DNA of 64,000 nucleotides from Capsaspora owczarzaki ATCC 30864 (Eukaryota > Opisthokonta > Filasterea), in the NCBI RefSeq assembly GCF_000151315.2, contig NW_011887302.1, forward strand, positions 434,001 to 498,000. Direction: 5' to 3'. Made by a program: the position numbers and the translations under genes. Below are positions 12,001 to 23,470 of the stretch, one piece after another. The notes beneath the pieces were generated by a model that was given only the letters and a program-made list of their open reading frames with translations, searched no databases and was not told where the DNA came from. The stretch's first letter is position 1; every line of letters starts with the position of its first letter.

Positions 12001-13120
12001 CCGCATTCGCTCCAGCCGACTCAAACATCAGATCGTCGTTGAGCAAGTCAAGCGCGACCGCAGCCGCATCATCCCCTTCGGCGTCCCCTGCCCCTTCCTC
12101 ACTGGCGGACGGGCCGTTGCGCTTGCGGGAGCCAGGCGCACCGATACCGCGCCGCGCCATCGCACCGGCGGCTTGGTCGGGACTGAGCGCCAGGAAACTG
12201 ATGGTGGACGGGTTGTCGAGGCCAATGTGGTCCCAGCCAGCCGTGCTCGAGACCTGCTGCTTGGTGACGTTCTTGAGCTGTGGCTTGGCAGCCAGGTAGC
12301 TCTTGCACAAGCGCCAGACGACGCCAATGAAGGCGTTGCGCTCGTCCGCCGTTTCGGCAGTGTACTTGAGCACAGTCTTGCTGCCCGAGCTCGTCATGAC
12401 GATCGTGCTCGAATTCGGCGTGCCGCTCGAGCCGGTGCTTCCAACACTGGCAGCCGAGTGCATTGCACCGAGTCCTGCAGCAGCAGCATCGTCGTCGCGG
12501 TCCTTGTCCTTCAAACGACCAGTGCCGTCAAACTGGAGCGAGAATTCCCGCGCATCGATGCCCTCCGCCCTGCCGTCGATGATTCGGAGATCGCGCAGCA
12601 TGAACTCCTTTGACTTCTTGAGCCTTGTGGCGTTCGCAGCCGAGCCGGCAGTCCCAGCAGCGGAGCCCGTTGCAGCCAACGCTGCGTTGTTGTTCGCCTC
12701 GTCCTCGTCCGCGTCGCCGCCGTCGTCGTCCGTTCCCGCGCCCAGTGTGGACGTATGTGCAGCCGCAGCCGCAGCAGCCTGCATCGCAGCCGCGCGCTTG
12801 CTCTTGTTGCCCTTGATGCGCGAGAAGACCTTTCCGCTCTCAGGACCGCCACCACTGCCGCCACTGCCGCCACTGCCACTGCCACTGCCACTGCCGCTGC
12901 CATCCTTGAGCGTCTTCTGCTTGACGACGACGAGCACTGGGACTGAGTCGTCGCGCATCGCAATCGCAGCAATCCGCGCCTTGTGCAGCCGTCCGCCCTT
13001 GCCAGACAGGCCCACTGACAGCCGGTCGAGCCGCTTGGCCGGCTTCATGACGCGCAGCCATGCAATCAGGCGCTCGTTGGGAGCAAACACCTCCCGTCTC
13101 AATCGTGCGCCAATGTCCAT
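9020..13120 (-). CDS. EXOC1: exocyst complex component 1 (Sec3)
   Basis: Seven exons on the minus strand: 10545-13120, 10179-10431, 10006-10089, 9770-9944, 9541-9686, 9330-9452, 9020-9244; 1193 residues. The start MDIGARLRREVF was chosen because upstream in-frame residues look untranslated. Residues about 1-270 form the Sec3 PIP2-binding PH-like domain, interrupted by Gly/Ser/Ala repeats. From about 370 comes the conserved Sec3 helical region (SFLSAYETAVADAEGF, ALLSSEMQIDLLVGHFD). The small 3' exons give conserved Sec3 pieces such as DVVRFENYHGIF, whose codon is split by a phase-1 intron. Role: plasma-membrane landmark subunit of the exocyst, tethering secretory vesicles through PIP2 and Rho GTPases. 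Divergent from the molybdo-flavoenzyme gene. Confidence 0.9.
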
Positions 13121-13501
13121 CAGAATACAGAGTGAAGGAGTGAAGGAGTAAGGAGTGAGAGCGTTGGATTGGGGATTTGTTGTTTGATCTCTGAGAAAAC
13201 GAGCGAAAAAAAAAGCGACAAAAGAAAAAAGGGGAGTGGCGGATGTTGATCTCAGAATTTTATTCATCCACTTCCCAAAAAAGAGTTAGTTGCTTGATCG
13301 CCTTTCATCCAAATCAGAAGTTTCGCTCAGTTTCAACGATTCAGGTGTATGAACGAGTATCAGCGCTTTTCCTTCTCTTTGGATCACTAGTAGTACTGAC
13401 GCTTACTTGTTTGTACATTTCATCTGAATCGAATCTAATATAAATCTCGCTCTTCTTTATTTGTTTGTTGTGCAGTCCTCTCTATTCTGAGTTTTCGCCA
13501 A
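13121..13501. promoter_or_regulatory. shared divergent spacer between EXOC1 and the molybdo-flavoenzyme gene
   Basis: This 381-bp region lies between two divergent start codons and must hold both promoters and 5' UTRs. It is AT-rich without a convincing TATA box or repeat. The assignment rests on gene orientation only. Confidence 0.4.
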
Positions 13502-16500
13502 ATGCTTTCTTGTCCCAATTGCTCTCTGCAGTAAGAACTCGACAGCGACACTCTGCAGCTGCGCACACTTTTTCAATACCATGGACTTTTTTTTTCTAAT
13601 GATTGATTCTGACTCTCTTGCATCCGATGGTTAGGCTGAGTGAGCCACCCGCGGGTCGCATTGCTGCGTCTGGCGGCGTCTATACTGGACGTTGCGCCGG
13701 CTGCAACGCAAAGTTCACCTTCCAAGCCATTCCCAGCGCCGCCATCCCATCATCATCATCATCATCATCTTCTTCTTCAACAACAACAACAACAACAACA
13801 GCAGTAGCAGCAACGAGAGTCGTCGCTGCGCCACTCGCGCAGATTAGCTTCCGCGTCAATGGCACGGCTTACATTGTCACGCAGCCCGACCCGACCGTCA
13901 CCCTCAACGAGTTCATCCGCAGTCGCCCTGGCCTCAAGGGCACCAAGAAGACGTGCGGCGAAGGTACGCTTCTCATGAGAAGAAGTGCTCAAGGGGGTCA
14001 GGGGGGGTCACGGGGTGGGGGGTCATCAGTCAATTGGAGTTTGAAGCGCAATTATAGGAGCACGTCCAATGCAATGTGTATGGCATGACGGGGGGGGTGG
14101 AAAATGGCAGTATGTGCTCAAGAGTGATGAACACATGCCATCCGTGATCAACAAACGAGGCCGACGAAACGGGGGGACGAATGAAGGAAGGAAGGAAGGA
14201 GTATACTGGCTGAACTATCACAAGGCGGCATTGAAGCACTCATCATAATGCTCACCCCCACTTTAATGCATCAATCACAGGTGGCTGCGGCGCGTGCGTC
14301 GTCACAATGACAATCCCAGCTACCCAGTCATCTCCAGTCCAGCAGATCGCAGTCAACTCGGTGAGGAAAAAAAAAAAAAAGCAATATAAGTTGCTTTCTG
14401 TTCGGAGAAAAAGTGACAATCGTGGTCCACTCAACCGTTTTGTCCGCATTGGTAGTGCCTGCGTCCACTGTGCTCGGTCGACGGATACGACATTACGACC
14501 ACGGAAGGTCTTGGAAAGTACGCCGTGCTTATGGTGGCATGCGAGACTTGCTTGTTTGCTCGAGTGTTTGACGTTTGTTTGTTTTGGTTGTTTGTTTGTT
14601 TGTTTTCGTCAATGTTTCCTATTCCAGCCGCCAGGATGGCCTGCATCCCATCCAAGATCGAATTGCTGCGTTTGGTGGCACGCAATGCGGCTACTGCACG
14701 CCTGGCATGGTGATGAACATGTACTCGCTGCTCGCAGCCAACCCGCGCCCGACCAAGCAGCAGGTGGAGGATGCCTTTGCCGGCCATGTTTGCCGCTGCA
14801 CCGGCTATGCTCCGATTCTCAGCGCAATGCGCTCGTTTGCGGTCGATGCCACGGCTGAAGAGCGACTGGGCTTCCCGGATATTGAAGATCTGGGATCGCG
14901 AGTGAAAAGCATGCTCAACTCGCACCCCACGGCCGGCGCGACCAACCCAGCCATTCCAGGATGCACTGGCTCGTGCTCTACCTGCGCTGCTGATTGCAAC
15001 AAGGCCGGCAAGCGTGCTCCTGGTGGTGCGATTGCATGTGCAACCTCCACCTCCTCCTCCTCCTCCTCTTGCGCCTCATCCGCCGCTTGCTGTGGCAAAA
15101 CCCCTGCTGTTGGTGCTGCTGATGGTGCTGCTGCTGCTGCCAAACCCATCAAACTGCATGGCAACCCGGCAGCACCTACCGCGGTTGCCGCGACAGAGCC
15201 CCTGTGGTTCCGCCCTGCCAGCCTTGCGGAAACTACGCAGCTCATGCAGCAGTACGGAAAGGATTGCAAAGTCGTTGCAGGCCATACTTCCAGCGGCGTC
15301 TTTAAGACCGAGTTTACAAGCGCTGCCGTGCTGATTGACATTTCCCGGGTGCCTGAACTCAACTATGTGACAATCGGCACTTCCAGCGTCGTGTTTGGTG
15401 CGGCCACCACCCTCCATACCGTCATTGATACTCTGTCGAGCCTTGCATACGAGTTCCCGCAGTTTGCCGTGTATGTCGCCCACCTTTCACTGATTGCCAA
15501 TGTGTCTGTGCGCAATGTTGGCACTTGGGCCGGCAATCTCATGATGACCCACGACCACGATGACTTTCCCTCTGACTGCTTCACCGTCATGGAGTCGGCT
15601 GGAGCAACACTGTCGGTCGGCAGCAGCAATGGCTCGGTCACATACTCGTTCCGTGACTTTTTGTCCTTGACCTTTGGTTCGACGCAAATGCTTCTCGCAC
15701 TCACAGTGCCCTTCCCTCCCGCAGCCGCAAGCGTTCAAACGTTCAAAGTCATGCCACGCCATCAGAATGCGCATGCCTACGTCAACGCAGGCTTTTACGG
15801 CCAAATCGATGTGAACAACAATTTGGTCTTCACAACGGCACCCCGCCTCGTTTTTGGAGGCATTGGCCCAAAGGCCATTCGCGCCTCCAACACGGAGGCC
15901 TACCTGGCTGGAAAATCGCTCAGAACGGGTGGCGTGTTTGCGACCTCGCTGTCCATCCTCGCCAACGAACTCGTCCCTGACGCGCCTCCGGCGTTTCCCA
16001 CACCAGCCTACCGCAAGTCGGCTGCACTCGGCCTGTACTACAAGTACGTGCTCTACATTCTGCGCAGCCTGATCTCGCCGCGCAACATGTCCGCGGCCAT
16101 TCCCTATGTTCGGCCCGTGTCCTCCAGTGTCGAGACCTACGACTCCTCGCCCGCCGAATATCCAGTTTCGCAGCCAATCCAGAAACTCGAGGCTGGCATT
16201 CAGGCGAGCGGTGAGGCGCAGTACGTCGGCGACATTCCAACCGCGGAGGGTGGTTTGTTTGGAGCGTTCGTGCTCTCGACCCAAGGCAACGCCGACATTG
16301 CCAGCGTCGATGCGTCGCTTGCGCTTCAGAGCCCCGGTGTTGTCCGTTTCTTCACAGCCGCGGATATTCCCGGAGCCAACAACTTTGGCGTGGGAGGCGG
16401 CGAACCCATTTTTGCGACAAAGTCGGTGGTCTATGCGGGCCAGTCGATTGGCCTCATTGTTGCCGATACCCAGGCGCACGCTGATGCCGCCGTGCCGCTC

Positions 16501-18827
16501 GTTCGCGTCACCTACAGCAACATTAAAACGCCCATCCTCACCATCAGCGACGCGATCGCTGCCGGGCAGGTCCAGTCTGCCGGCGTTCCGGCATTGGTCA
16601 TGGGGGATGTGAACGCCGCGTTTGCCTCGTCGTACAGGGTTTTGCAGGGCCAGGTGGAGTGCGGCACGCAGGCTCACTTCCACATGGAGCAGCAGGCCTG
16701 TCTGATCGTCCCGAATGACGATGGCGGATTCCACGTGACAGCCGCCACCCAGTGGATTGACAACATCCAGACGACGCTTGCGCAAGCAACCAATGTCCCA
16801 GCCCACAAGATCACTGTGGAGGTGAAGCGCTTGGGTGGCGCATATGGTGGCAAGATCACGCGTCCCGCGCTGCCTGCGGCGGCCGCAGCGATTGCAGCTG
16901 CAGCCCTGCGAACCCCAGTCCGCATCAATCTGAGCCTTGCCAACAACCTTGAAATGATTGGCAAGCGCAATCCGTTCATGGCCAACTACAAGGTTGGCTT
17001 TTCGGCCACCGGTGTGCTCCAAGCGGTGCAGATTGATTACTACGCGGATGCTGGCTGCTTTGTGAACGACACGCCCGGCACCGTGTCCATGGCCATGACG
17101 ACATGTGACAATGCGTACTATGCGCCGAATTGGCTCGTCAATGGGTACATGGTGACGACCAACTCGCCGTCCCACACAGCCGCTCGCGCTCCTGGCTGCT
17201 TGCCTGCGATCTATTTCATGGAGTCGATTATTGATCACGTTGCGCGCTCACTCGGCGTGCCCGTGTTCAATGTTCGCAGCGCCAATCTGAATCAGCAAGG
17301 CCAGATGACGCCGTACGCAACACCGCTGACGTACTGCAGCCTGCCCACGGTCTGGTCGTCCCTGATTGCCTCCTCCGACTACGACAACCGCGCTGCCGCT
17401 GTCGCTTCGTTCAACGCTGCAAACCGCTGGGTCAAGCGTGGAATCACGCTCATGCCGCTCAAGTACGGCATTTCGTGGAACTCGTACGGATGTGGAGCGA
17501 CTGTCAACGTCTATGCTGATGGAACGATTGCCGTGACGCATTCCGGTATCGAGGTTGGTCAGGGCATCAACACTAAGGTAAGCGCGAGTGCTTTGGCGTC
17601 GTTGCTGACGGGAGAGACAGCGAGAAAGACAAAAAGCGTCGCAGAACTTTGTTGTTTTCGGTGAATGGATGCTCACCACTTTTGGCCCTCGGTGATGATA
17701 GATTGCGCAAATTGCTGCGTATACGCTTGGAGTAGACATGTCCATGATTAGCGTTCGTCAGTCGAGCAGCGAAAAGGTGTCGTTGCTTCTTTTCTTTTTT
17801 TTTTCTTTTTTTTTCGCCTCTTGTTCCTCTGTCAGTCCACTCACATTTCCGGGGTTGCTTGTGCGTGTATGTATTGCTGTTGTTGTAGCGCAAGCAACTG
17901 GTGGAAGCATCACGTCCGAGCTGAACGGTCAGGCCGTCGTCCTTGCTTGCCAAACCCTTTTGGCACGAATGGCTCCTGTCCGTCAGCAGATGGGCAACCC
18001 AACGTGGACCCAGCTTGTGACCCAGTGCAACACCCAAGGTGTAGAGCTGGCCACGCGCGGATGGCTCTTCCCCACCACTCAGTACACATTCCAGTACTTT
18101 TCGTTCGGCGCCGTTTGCGCAGAAGTTCAGGTCGATGTGCTGACTGGCGATACTCAAATCTTGCGCTGCGACATCCTGCTGGATTGCGGTGTTAGTCTCA
18201 ACCCTCTGGTTGATCTTGGCCAGTGCCAAGGCGGCTTTGTCATGGGTCTAGGCTACTTTATGACTGAGAAGGCCATTTACGACACGACGTCTGGCGCGCT
18301 CTTGACGAACGGCACTTGGGTACGTTTAGCATTCTTGTAGCACTGTCGTTGGTTGTCATGCAAGGTTACTTTTATTCTGTGTGCCACCTCCGTCAAACTT
18401 TTTGGCGGTCGATGAGTCGGGGGTTGGGTGTCTCTCCGTGAACTCAATTTGCCATCGCGATCCCTTGTAGGAGTACCATGTTCCCCACTCCAAGGACATT
18501 CCGATCGACTTCCGCGCTTCGCTCCTTCCCAGTGCACCCAATCCACTGGGTATCCTGCGATCCAAGGCCTCAGGCGAGCCTCCTTCGTGCATGTCGTGCT
18601 CGGTTTTGTTCGCCATGAAAGAGGCCATCATTGCTGCCCGCCAAGAGATTGGCAATACCGCGTTCTTTACTGCCAGTAAGCTGCTGTGCTTTCGTTACTC
18701 TCCTTGCTCTCTTTGACATGTGCTAACATGCTGAGTTTCTTTCTGATTCTTGTTTGTAGACGCCCCATTGACAATCGATCAAACTCAACAGCTCTGTCTG
18801 GTGGATCCCTCTCAGTTCTCCCTTTAG
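13502..18827 (+). CDS. xanthine dehydrogenase/aldehyde oxidase-family molybdo-flavoenzyme with N-terminal CxxC extension
   Basis: Nine exons: 13502-13530, 13635-13963, 14281-14360, 14456-14517, 14628-17577, 17702-17756, 17889-18319, 18471-18675, 18760-18827; 1402 residues. Domains in order: an extension with CPNC and CAGC pairs plus Ser/Thr repeats (1-80); plant-type 2Fe-2S (CGEGGCGAC); helical 2Fe-2S (CGYCTPG and CRCTGY); a Cys-rich linker; CODH-type FAD domain (VRNVGTWAGN); Moco domains. The Moco loop reads GGAYGGK and the substrate-site loop reads ARAPG. That loop resembles aldehyde oxidases more than xanthine dehydrogenases, which have a RGFG type. The C-terminal catalytic region GEPP is present. 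The FFxGYR-type NAD-site segment of XDH is not evident. Role: molybdenum hydroxylase of purines or aldehydes; substrate unknown. The exon 6/7 join is uncertain: the obvious donor after EK at 17777 is out of phase, while a GTCAGT donor at 17757 keeps frame but removes seven residues. Confidence 0.85.
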
Positions 18828-19303
18828 AATGTTTACTGTGTGCTTTGTTTTTTTTTTTTTTTTTTTTTTTTTTTGTCTTTCTTTCTTTCTTTTTTTTTTT
18901 TCTTTTTTCCCCGCCTTTAGTGCCTTCTGGGGCGTTTTAGTGGTGCGCATGAGTAGACGACCCCGGTTGTACAGCAATACATCTGATGCATGTGCATGAC
19001 GAATGCTTCCATTGAACTCGCACCCTGTCCTGTATACTTTCTCGCCTTTCAACTCAAATTAGTGCCTTCCCCGATAGATGCTCGCCGTTTCATGATGTCA
19101 AGAATGAACTTCAAACTTCTGAAACATATTCAAACAACAGCACTAAGCAAACGATACAACTCAAAAAACACAGCATCACCAAGAAAATCGACAAGCATGC
19201 AAAACTTAGACTGACAACTCAAAATCGACAAAGATACAAAAAAAATCCCTCCATTCACGGCCGACATTCAAATGTTGCGACCGGAAATGTATCCAGGACA
19301 GCC
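18828..19303. other. convergent spacer with long T runs
   Basis: 476 bp between two gene 3' ends. It contains a T run of about 25 bases at 18849-18874 and further T-rich sequence to about 18907. The remainder has no coding signal. Confidence 0.5.
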
Positions 19304-22300
19304 TTAAACGGCGTTTCCATTGTGAGGGTTGTGCATGCGCAGCAGCTGTGTGCGCATGGCCTCGACTTCCTTGAGCAGGCGAGTGTTTTCGTTGCGAAGG
19401 GAGCGGATTTCTTGAACAGCAGCCTTGCCACTAAGTTGCGCGGTGCGGCCATTCTCGCTCTCGTTGCCGGACGACATTTCCATGTCACCAGACTTCTGGT
19501 TGCTGCCACTTCCGCCGGCATTGGCGGACGGGGTCTTGGGGTGGCTGCCGTTGGGATTGGAGCCGCGGTAACTGCTGGTAGCAACGTCGTTGCCCTTGCC
19601 GCGCAAGATCAGGTAGAATTTCGGCGCCATCAAAATCATCACGGCAATCGGAACGGGCACGAGAACCTCGAGCGATTGAATGGCAAAGAAAAAGTCGGCA
19701 GTGCCAGTCGTCGAGTTCAGGATGATTTGCAAAATAATGCCCATCACAATCCAGTTGTACACCGCAAGGCCGATGTGCTTGGACTCGTTGAAGGCAGACG
19801 GCGCCTTTCGAACGCGGTAGCAGAGCAAGCCAAGAGCCACCATGGCGACAAGCTCTTCAATGTAGATGGCGTTGTCCCACCAAGTGACCTCGCAGACAAG
19901 GTAACTCTCATTGTTGGAGACGACGGTGCCAGTTGTTGGAGGGGTGGAGACAGACCACGCGACCAGGTTGACGGTGGCGTAACCCACGATGAGCAAAAAG
20001 CGGTACAGCAAGACGCGATCGGTCAACTGGCCACCCTTGCTGGACTTGATGTTGAACACGCTGGCAATGCGCCAAGTCTTCAGGAAGATGGCGGCAAAGA
20101 TGATGGCAAACCCAAGGTGGCGAGCCCACACGCGAGCAATGCACAGATTCGGGGTGACTTCCTCCTGATAGTTCAAGATGACCCAAAACATTGACCAAGA
20201 GGCGCCGATGAGCATGAGGAAGAGGAACTTGGGGCTGCCAGAGAGCACGGCACGAACTCGACGGTAGTGGATGACACCGAAGATAAAGAGGACGAAGAGC
20301 GCCAATTCAGCCGCGGCAACGACGATAAATGCAATGCGGAGCGCCGGGGAAACCTTGGTGGGCGTGACAAGGCGCGAAGGATCGGGAAGGTTGGGCTCCA
20401 TGGCAGCAAAGTTGGCAATCACCCATTCGCAGGTTGCTTCTTCAAGGCTCTTGCCATTGAAGACCATCTGGCCAAGAATGTTCGACTGATCCTGGGAGGT
20501 GTAGCTAAAGTGATCGACAAAGTCGGCGGCGACAGAGTTTTTGCTCGGCAGCTTCGACGACATCATCTTCACCACACGCTGGTCCTCGTATCCGCAACGG
20601 TAGGCTGAGCTTGCTGTTAATTCAGATGGGGAGCGGGCGGGCGGGCAGTGAGCAAAGCATCCACAACCTCAACCAGCTCCCACATGGTGAACTTACAGGC
20701 GTTGCAGGTCGAGTCGAACTCGGGCAGCTGCACGCGATGAAGACGAGCAGGAGAGACGTCCGCAAAGACGTAGTGCGGCTTGGTCCAGTACTGAATGAAC
20801 GGCTTGCGAGCAATGTAGGACTGCTTGGTCACTTCAACCATTGCATCCATTGTTTCATCAACGCCAAGCGTTTGGGAGACGGGGCAGGTGACGTTGAAGT
20901 TCAAGCTCAGGTTTTGCACAATGACGCGGTCAAGCGTGCCCCACGCATCAGGCATGGTCCAAAAGGTGATTGGTTCGCCCTCGTCCTTCAAGTTGGCACG
21001 CTCACGAAGCAATTCCAAGAACGCCTCAACGGTGGCAGTGCAGTCCGCCGCCACGAGCGACGCGTTGAGTGCAGCATTGCATGCAGGGCTCTCAAGAATG
21101 AGATCGATGTCGTCCACAGCACTGCGAAGAGTAGTGTTGTCAAGCTGAAAGCCTACGGGAATCGTATTCAGTCGGAACATTGCTTGGATGCGCTCATCGC
21201 TATTGTTTGCGGCGACAAAGAGAGCACAGTATGAGAATGACTGCTCCGACCGACTCGGCACAAGCAAGAAATACTCACTAGTATGCAATGTAGCTGTCAG
21301 TGATTGTGCTAACATCCCAGACATACTCGGGGATGTACCAACCTGTCTCGCCAATGATGCCTGACGGGCCGACTGGAAGATGGAACAAAAAAAAACAGAA
21401 AGAGTGAGATGACTTCAAAGTGCGCGCATTTCGCGCTGTAGATGAATCCGTACCATACACCACGGTGCGACGCTCGGTCACGTATTCGTCAATCAGGTAC
21501 TGGGTGTACTTGGGATACGCCTCCATAAGCAAGTCGCCGGCGCCGCTGGATAAAGCGGCGAATGACTCATCGTAAGTGCCGTACATTCCATACAATTGCG
21601 CCGGCAGACCGAGTTTCTCCTGCGTGATTGGAAAGGTGTTTGTAAAGGTGTTTGTAAAGGTGTTTGTCAAGGTGTGTGTAAGGGGTGGTGCGTCAGGGGC
21701 GGTGTGTGTTAGGGGGTTTGTAAAAGGGCGGGGCGCAAGGTGAGAACCAGATCAACCTCACGCGACGATTCGACTCGGTCACTCACCTCAAGAACGATGC
21801 GAGCAATGGTAGCGCTGATCATTGAGGAATTCCAGGCGTTGGCGACGATCTGAATGGGGGCCAAGTCCGTGCGGAGCGCGCCTGAAAGATAAAAGAACCA
21901 AAACAAATCACAAACACGAAAAAAGCAGCGCTTTGAGTTAATTTCCAAAGACTCATTTCCAGTCAAATAACAGAAACATTCACGATCAAGCATCAAAACA
22001 TAAACACAAAGAACACTGCTATTTCGGTATTGCGCTGCCTAATTCCGCTGCCTGCCCAAAACAGGGAGGTCACAGCCAGCTAATGCTGCGGTTTGGGATC
22101 CGGTTGTTTACACATGTTCGGTTATTTACATGTTTTTCGGCTGTTTGGAATCAATCGTATTCTTCACACTCGCTCTCTCGCTCTCTCTCCACTTTACACG
22201 CCACCCTCCCCCCTTTCCCCGCCACCCGGCTCTCTCATGCTCATGGCTTGCAACCACTCGCTAGTGCCAAGACAAGACAAACAGCGACAAATGGTTCCGG

Positions 22301-22759
22301 CAAAAAGAAACAGCAACTTGATCATGATTCCGCCGCCACACGCCCAAACCGCATGATCACAAGTCGTTGTTAGGGCAGTGGAGCATTTCGTGAGTCACAC
22401 CCCGCTCGCCTTGTGTCTCCAAACGCGCAGTGCAACCGTAACATGCTCGAGTCGATGAGCAATGTGTGCAATGGTTTGGTTTTTCACGCGAAATGGCGCG
22501 CTGGGACTCGATGCACTTCGCTGCCAATTTTTGACAGACGTAAAACGGAACAAGTGTAAAAATTTGGTATTGACTCAGCGTTCGCTGCCGAGCTCACCCC
22601 TTCGCACTCTCCAGGCCACACATACAGATGATCACACACACACACAAAAAGGCATCATGTTGTGTACATACGGCGTTCGTTCGGCGGGAAGCAGGCAGCG
22701 GAGGCAGTGCCTGCGAGCGTGATTGCTACCAGCAACGAGAAAACGGTCAGTTGATGCAT
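19304..22759 (-). CDS. OpuAC-like binding domain fused to class C 7TM receptor, copy A
   Basis: Six exons on the minus strand: 22672-22759, 21787-21881, 21454-21619, 21279-21372, 20697-21199, 19304-20613; 751 residues. Exon 1 encodes a signal peptide (MHQLTVFSLLVAITLAG) followed by CFPPNERR. The ectodomain has the marks of OpuAC-type glycine-betaine/proline binding proteins: IQIVANAWNSS near the start, GDLLMEAYPKYTQYL, GETGWYIPEYV, and IQYWTKPHYVFADVSP near the end. Seven hydrophobic segments follow, with the class C signature FNESKHIGLAVYN before TM6. The tail carries a leucine-rich coiled coil (RSLRNENTRLLKEVEAM). There is no cysteine-rich domain. Predicted role: plasma-membrane GPCR sensing a betaine-like or other small solute; the ligand is inferred. 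Exon lengths and phases match the divergent copy B exon by exon. Confidence 0.85.
21625..21685. repeat. short tandem repeat in a receptor A intron
   Basis: About four copies of a 12-bp unit, GTGTTTGTAAAG with variants, sit in the second intron of receptor A, just upstream of exon 3 in transcript sense. It is a minisatellite with no obvious function. Confidence 0.7.
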
Positions 22760-23470
22760 GTGCAATGCGCGGGGGAAAATGAAAGAAAAAAAAAAAAAGA
22801 AGACTGATCTTGGATAGATCTACCGCTGATCGAATACAGAAACGCAAAATCTCACACTTCGAACAGACCCACCGCGATCGCCACGCAAAAGATACACCAG
22901 CCATCACCCTGCAGCGGTCGTCGGATTCCCTTGCCCAACTCGCCACTCGCTGCCAAGTTTGCCTCTTTTTGCATGCGTCTTCACGCCAAGTGAGCGGGGA
23001 TTCTGCTTGTGACACCGGAATTTGCCGGCCGCCGGCTAAACAAAAGCCCAAACGAAACCGAAAATTGTCGAGTTTCCTGGCAACATTATTTTTTATTTTT
23101 TATGTTTGTTTTACAGTTTTTGGTGTGCCATTCCTTGATCAGAAGACCATTGCTGCTTTTGAAGCAGTCCCACATCCAGTGGGATTGTCAGACGTTGTAA
23201 CGCAAGTGAAGATGATGTGGCGACGGTGAAGATGTGCATTGCTCGTGATCAGGGCAGTATGAAGGTGAATCTACTCTCGAGACAACTCTGCTGGAATGGA
23301 TCTACCAGGTGGCAGCAGGCAGCAGCGGGTCTGCGTGTCACTGTGACCACGGTGTAGTACCGATGGATGGAACCGCTGCTTGCGGATTGGTCGAGTCGAA
23401 GGGATTTAAACCCAGTCTGAGATGGGTTTCGAGGTCACTCTTAGTTTTTGTCGCTTGCGCTTCTCCGACA
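22760..23470. promoter_or_regulatory. divergent spacer between the two receptor genes
   Basis: 711 bp between the start codons of receptor A (-) and receptor B (+). It must carry both promoters, so co-regulation is plausible. There is an A run near 22787-22798 and a T-rich stretch near 23090-23115. No ORF with coding character and no clear core-promoter motif was seen. Confidence 0.5.

Noticed and set aside
15487-17238. 583-codon open frame antisense to the molybdo-flavoenzyme
   Set aside because: It mirrors the codon bias of the sense exon, has no start context, domain or splice support, and its residues are Arg/Gly/His-rich shadow sequence.
21601-21720. Repeats in the receptor A intron as a CRISPR-like array
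   Set aside because: A simple 12-bp tandem repeat with no spacers, in a eukaryotic intron.
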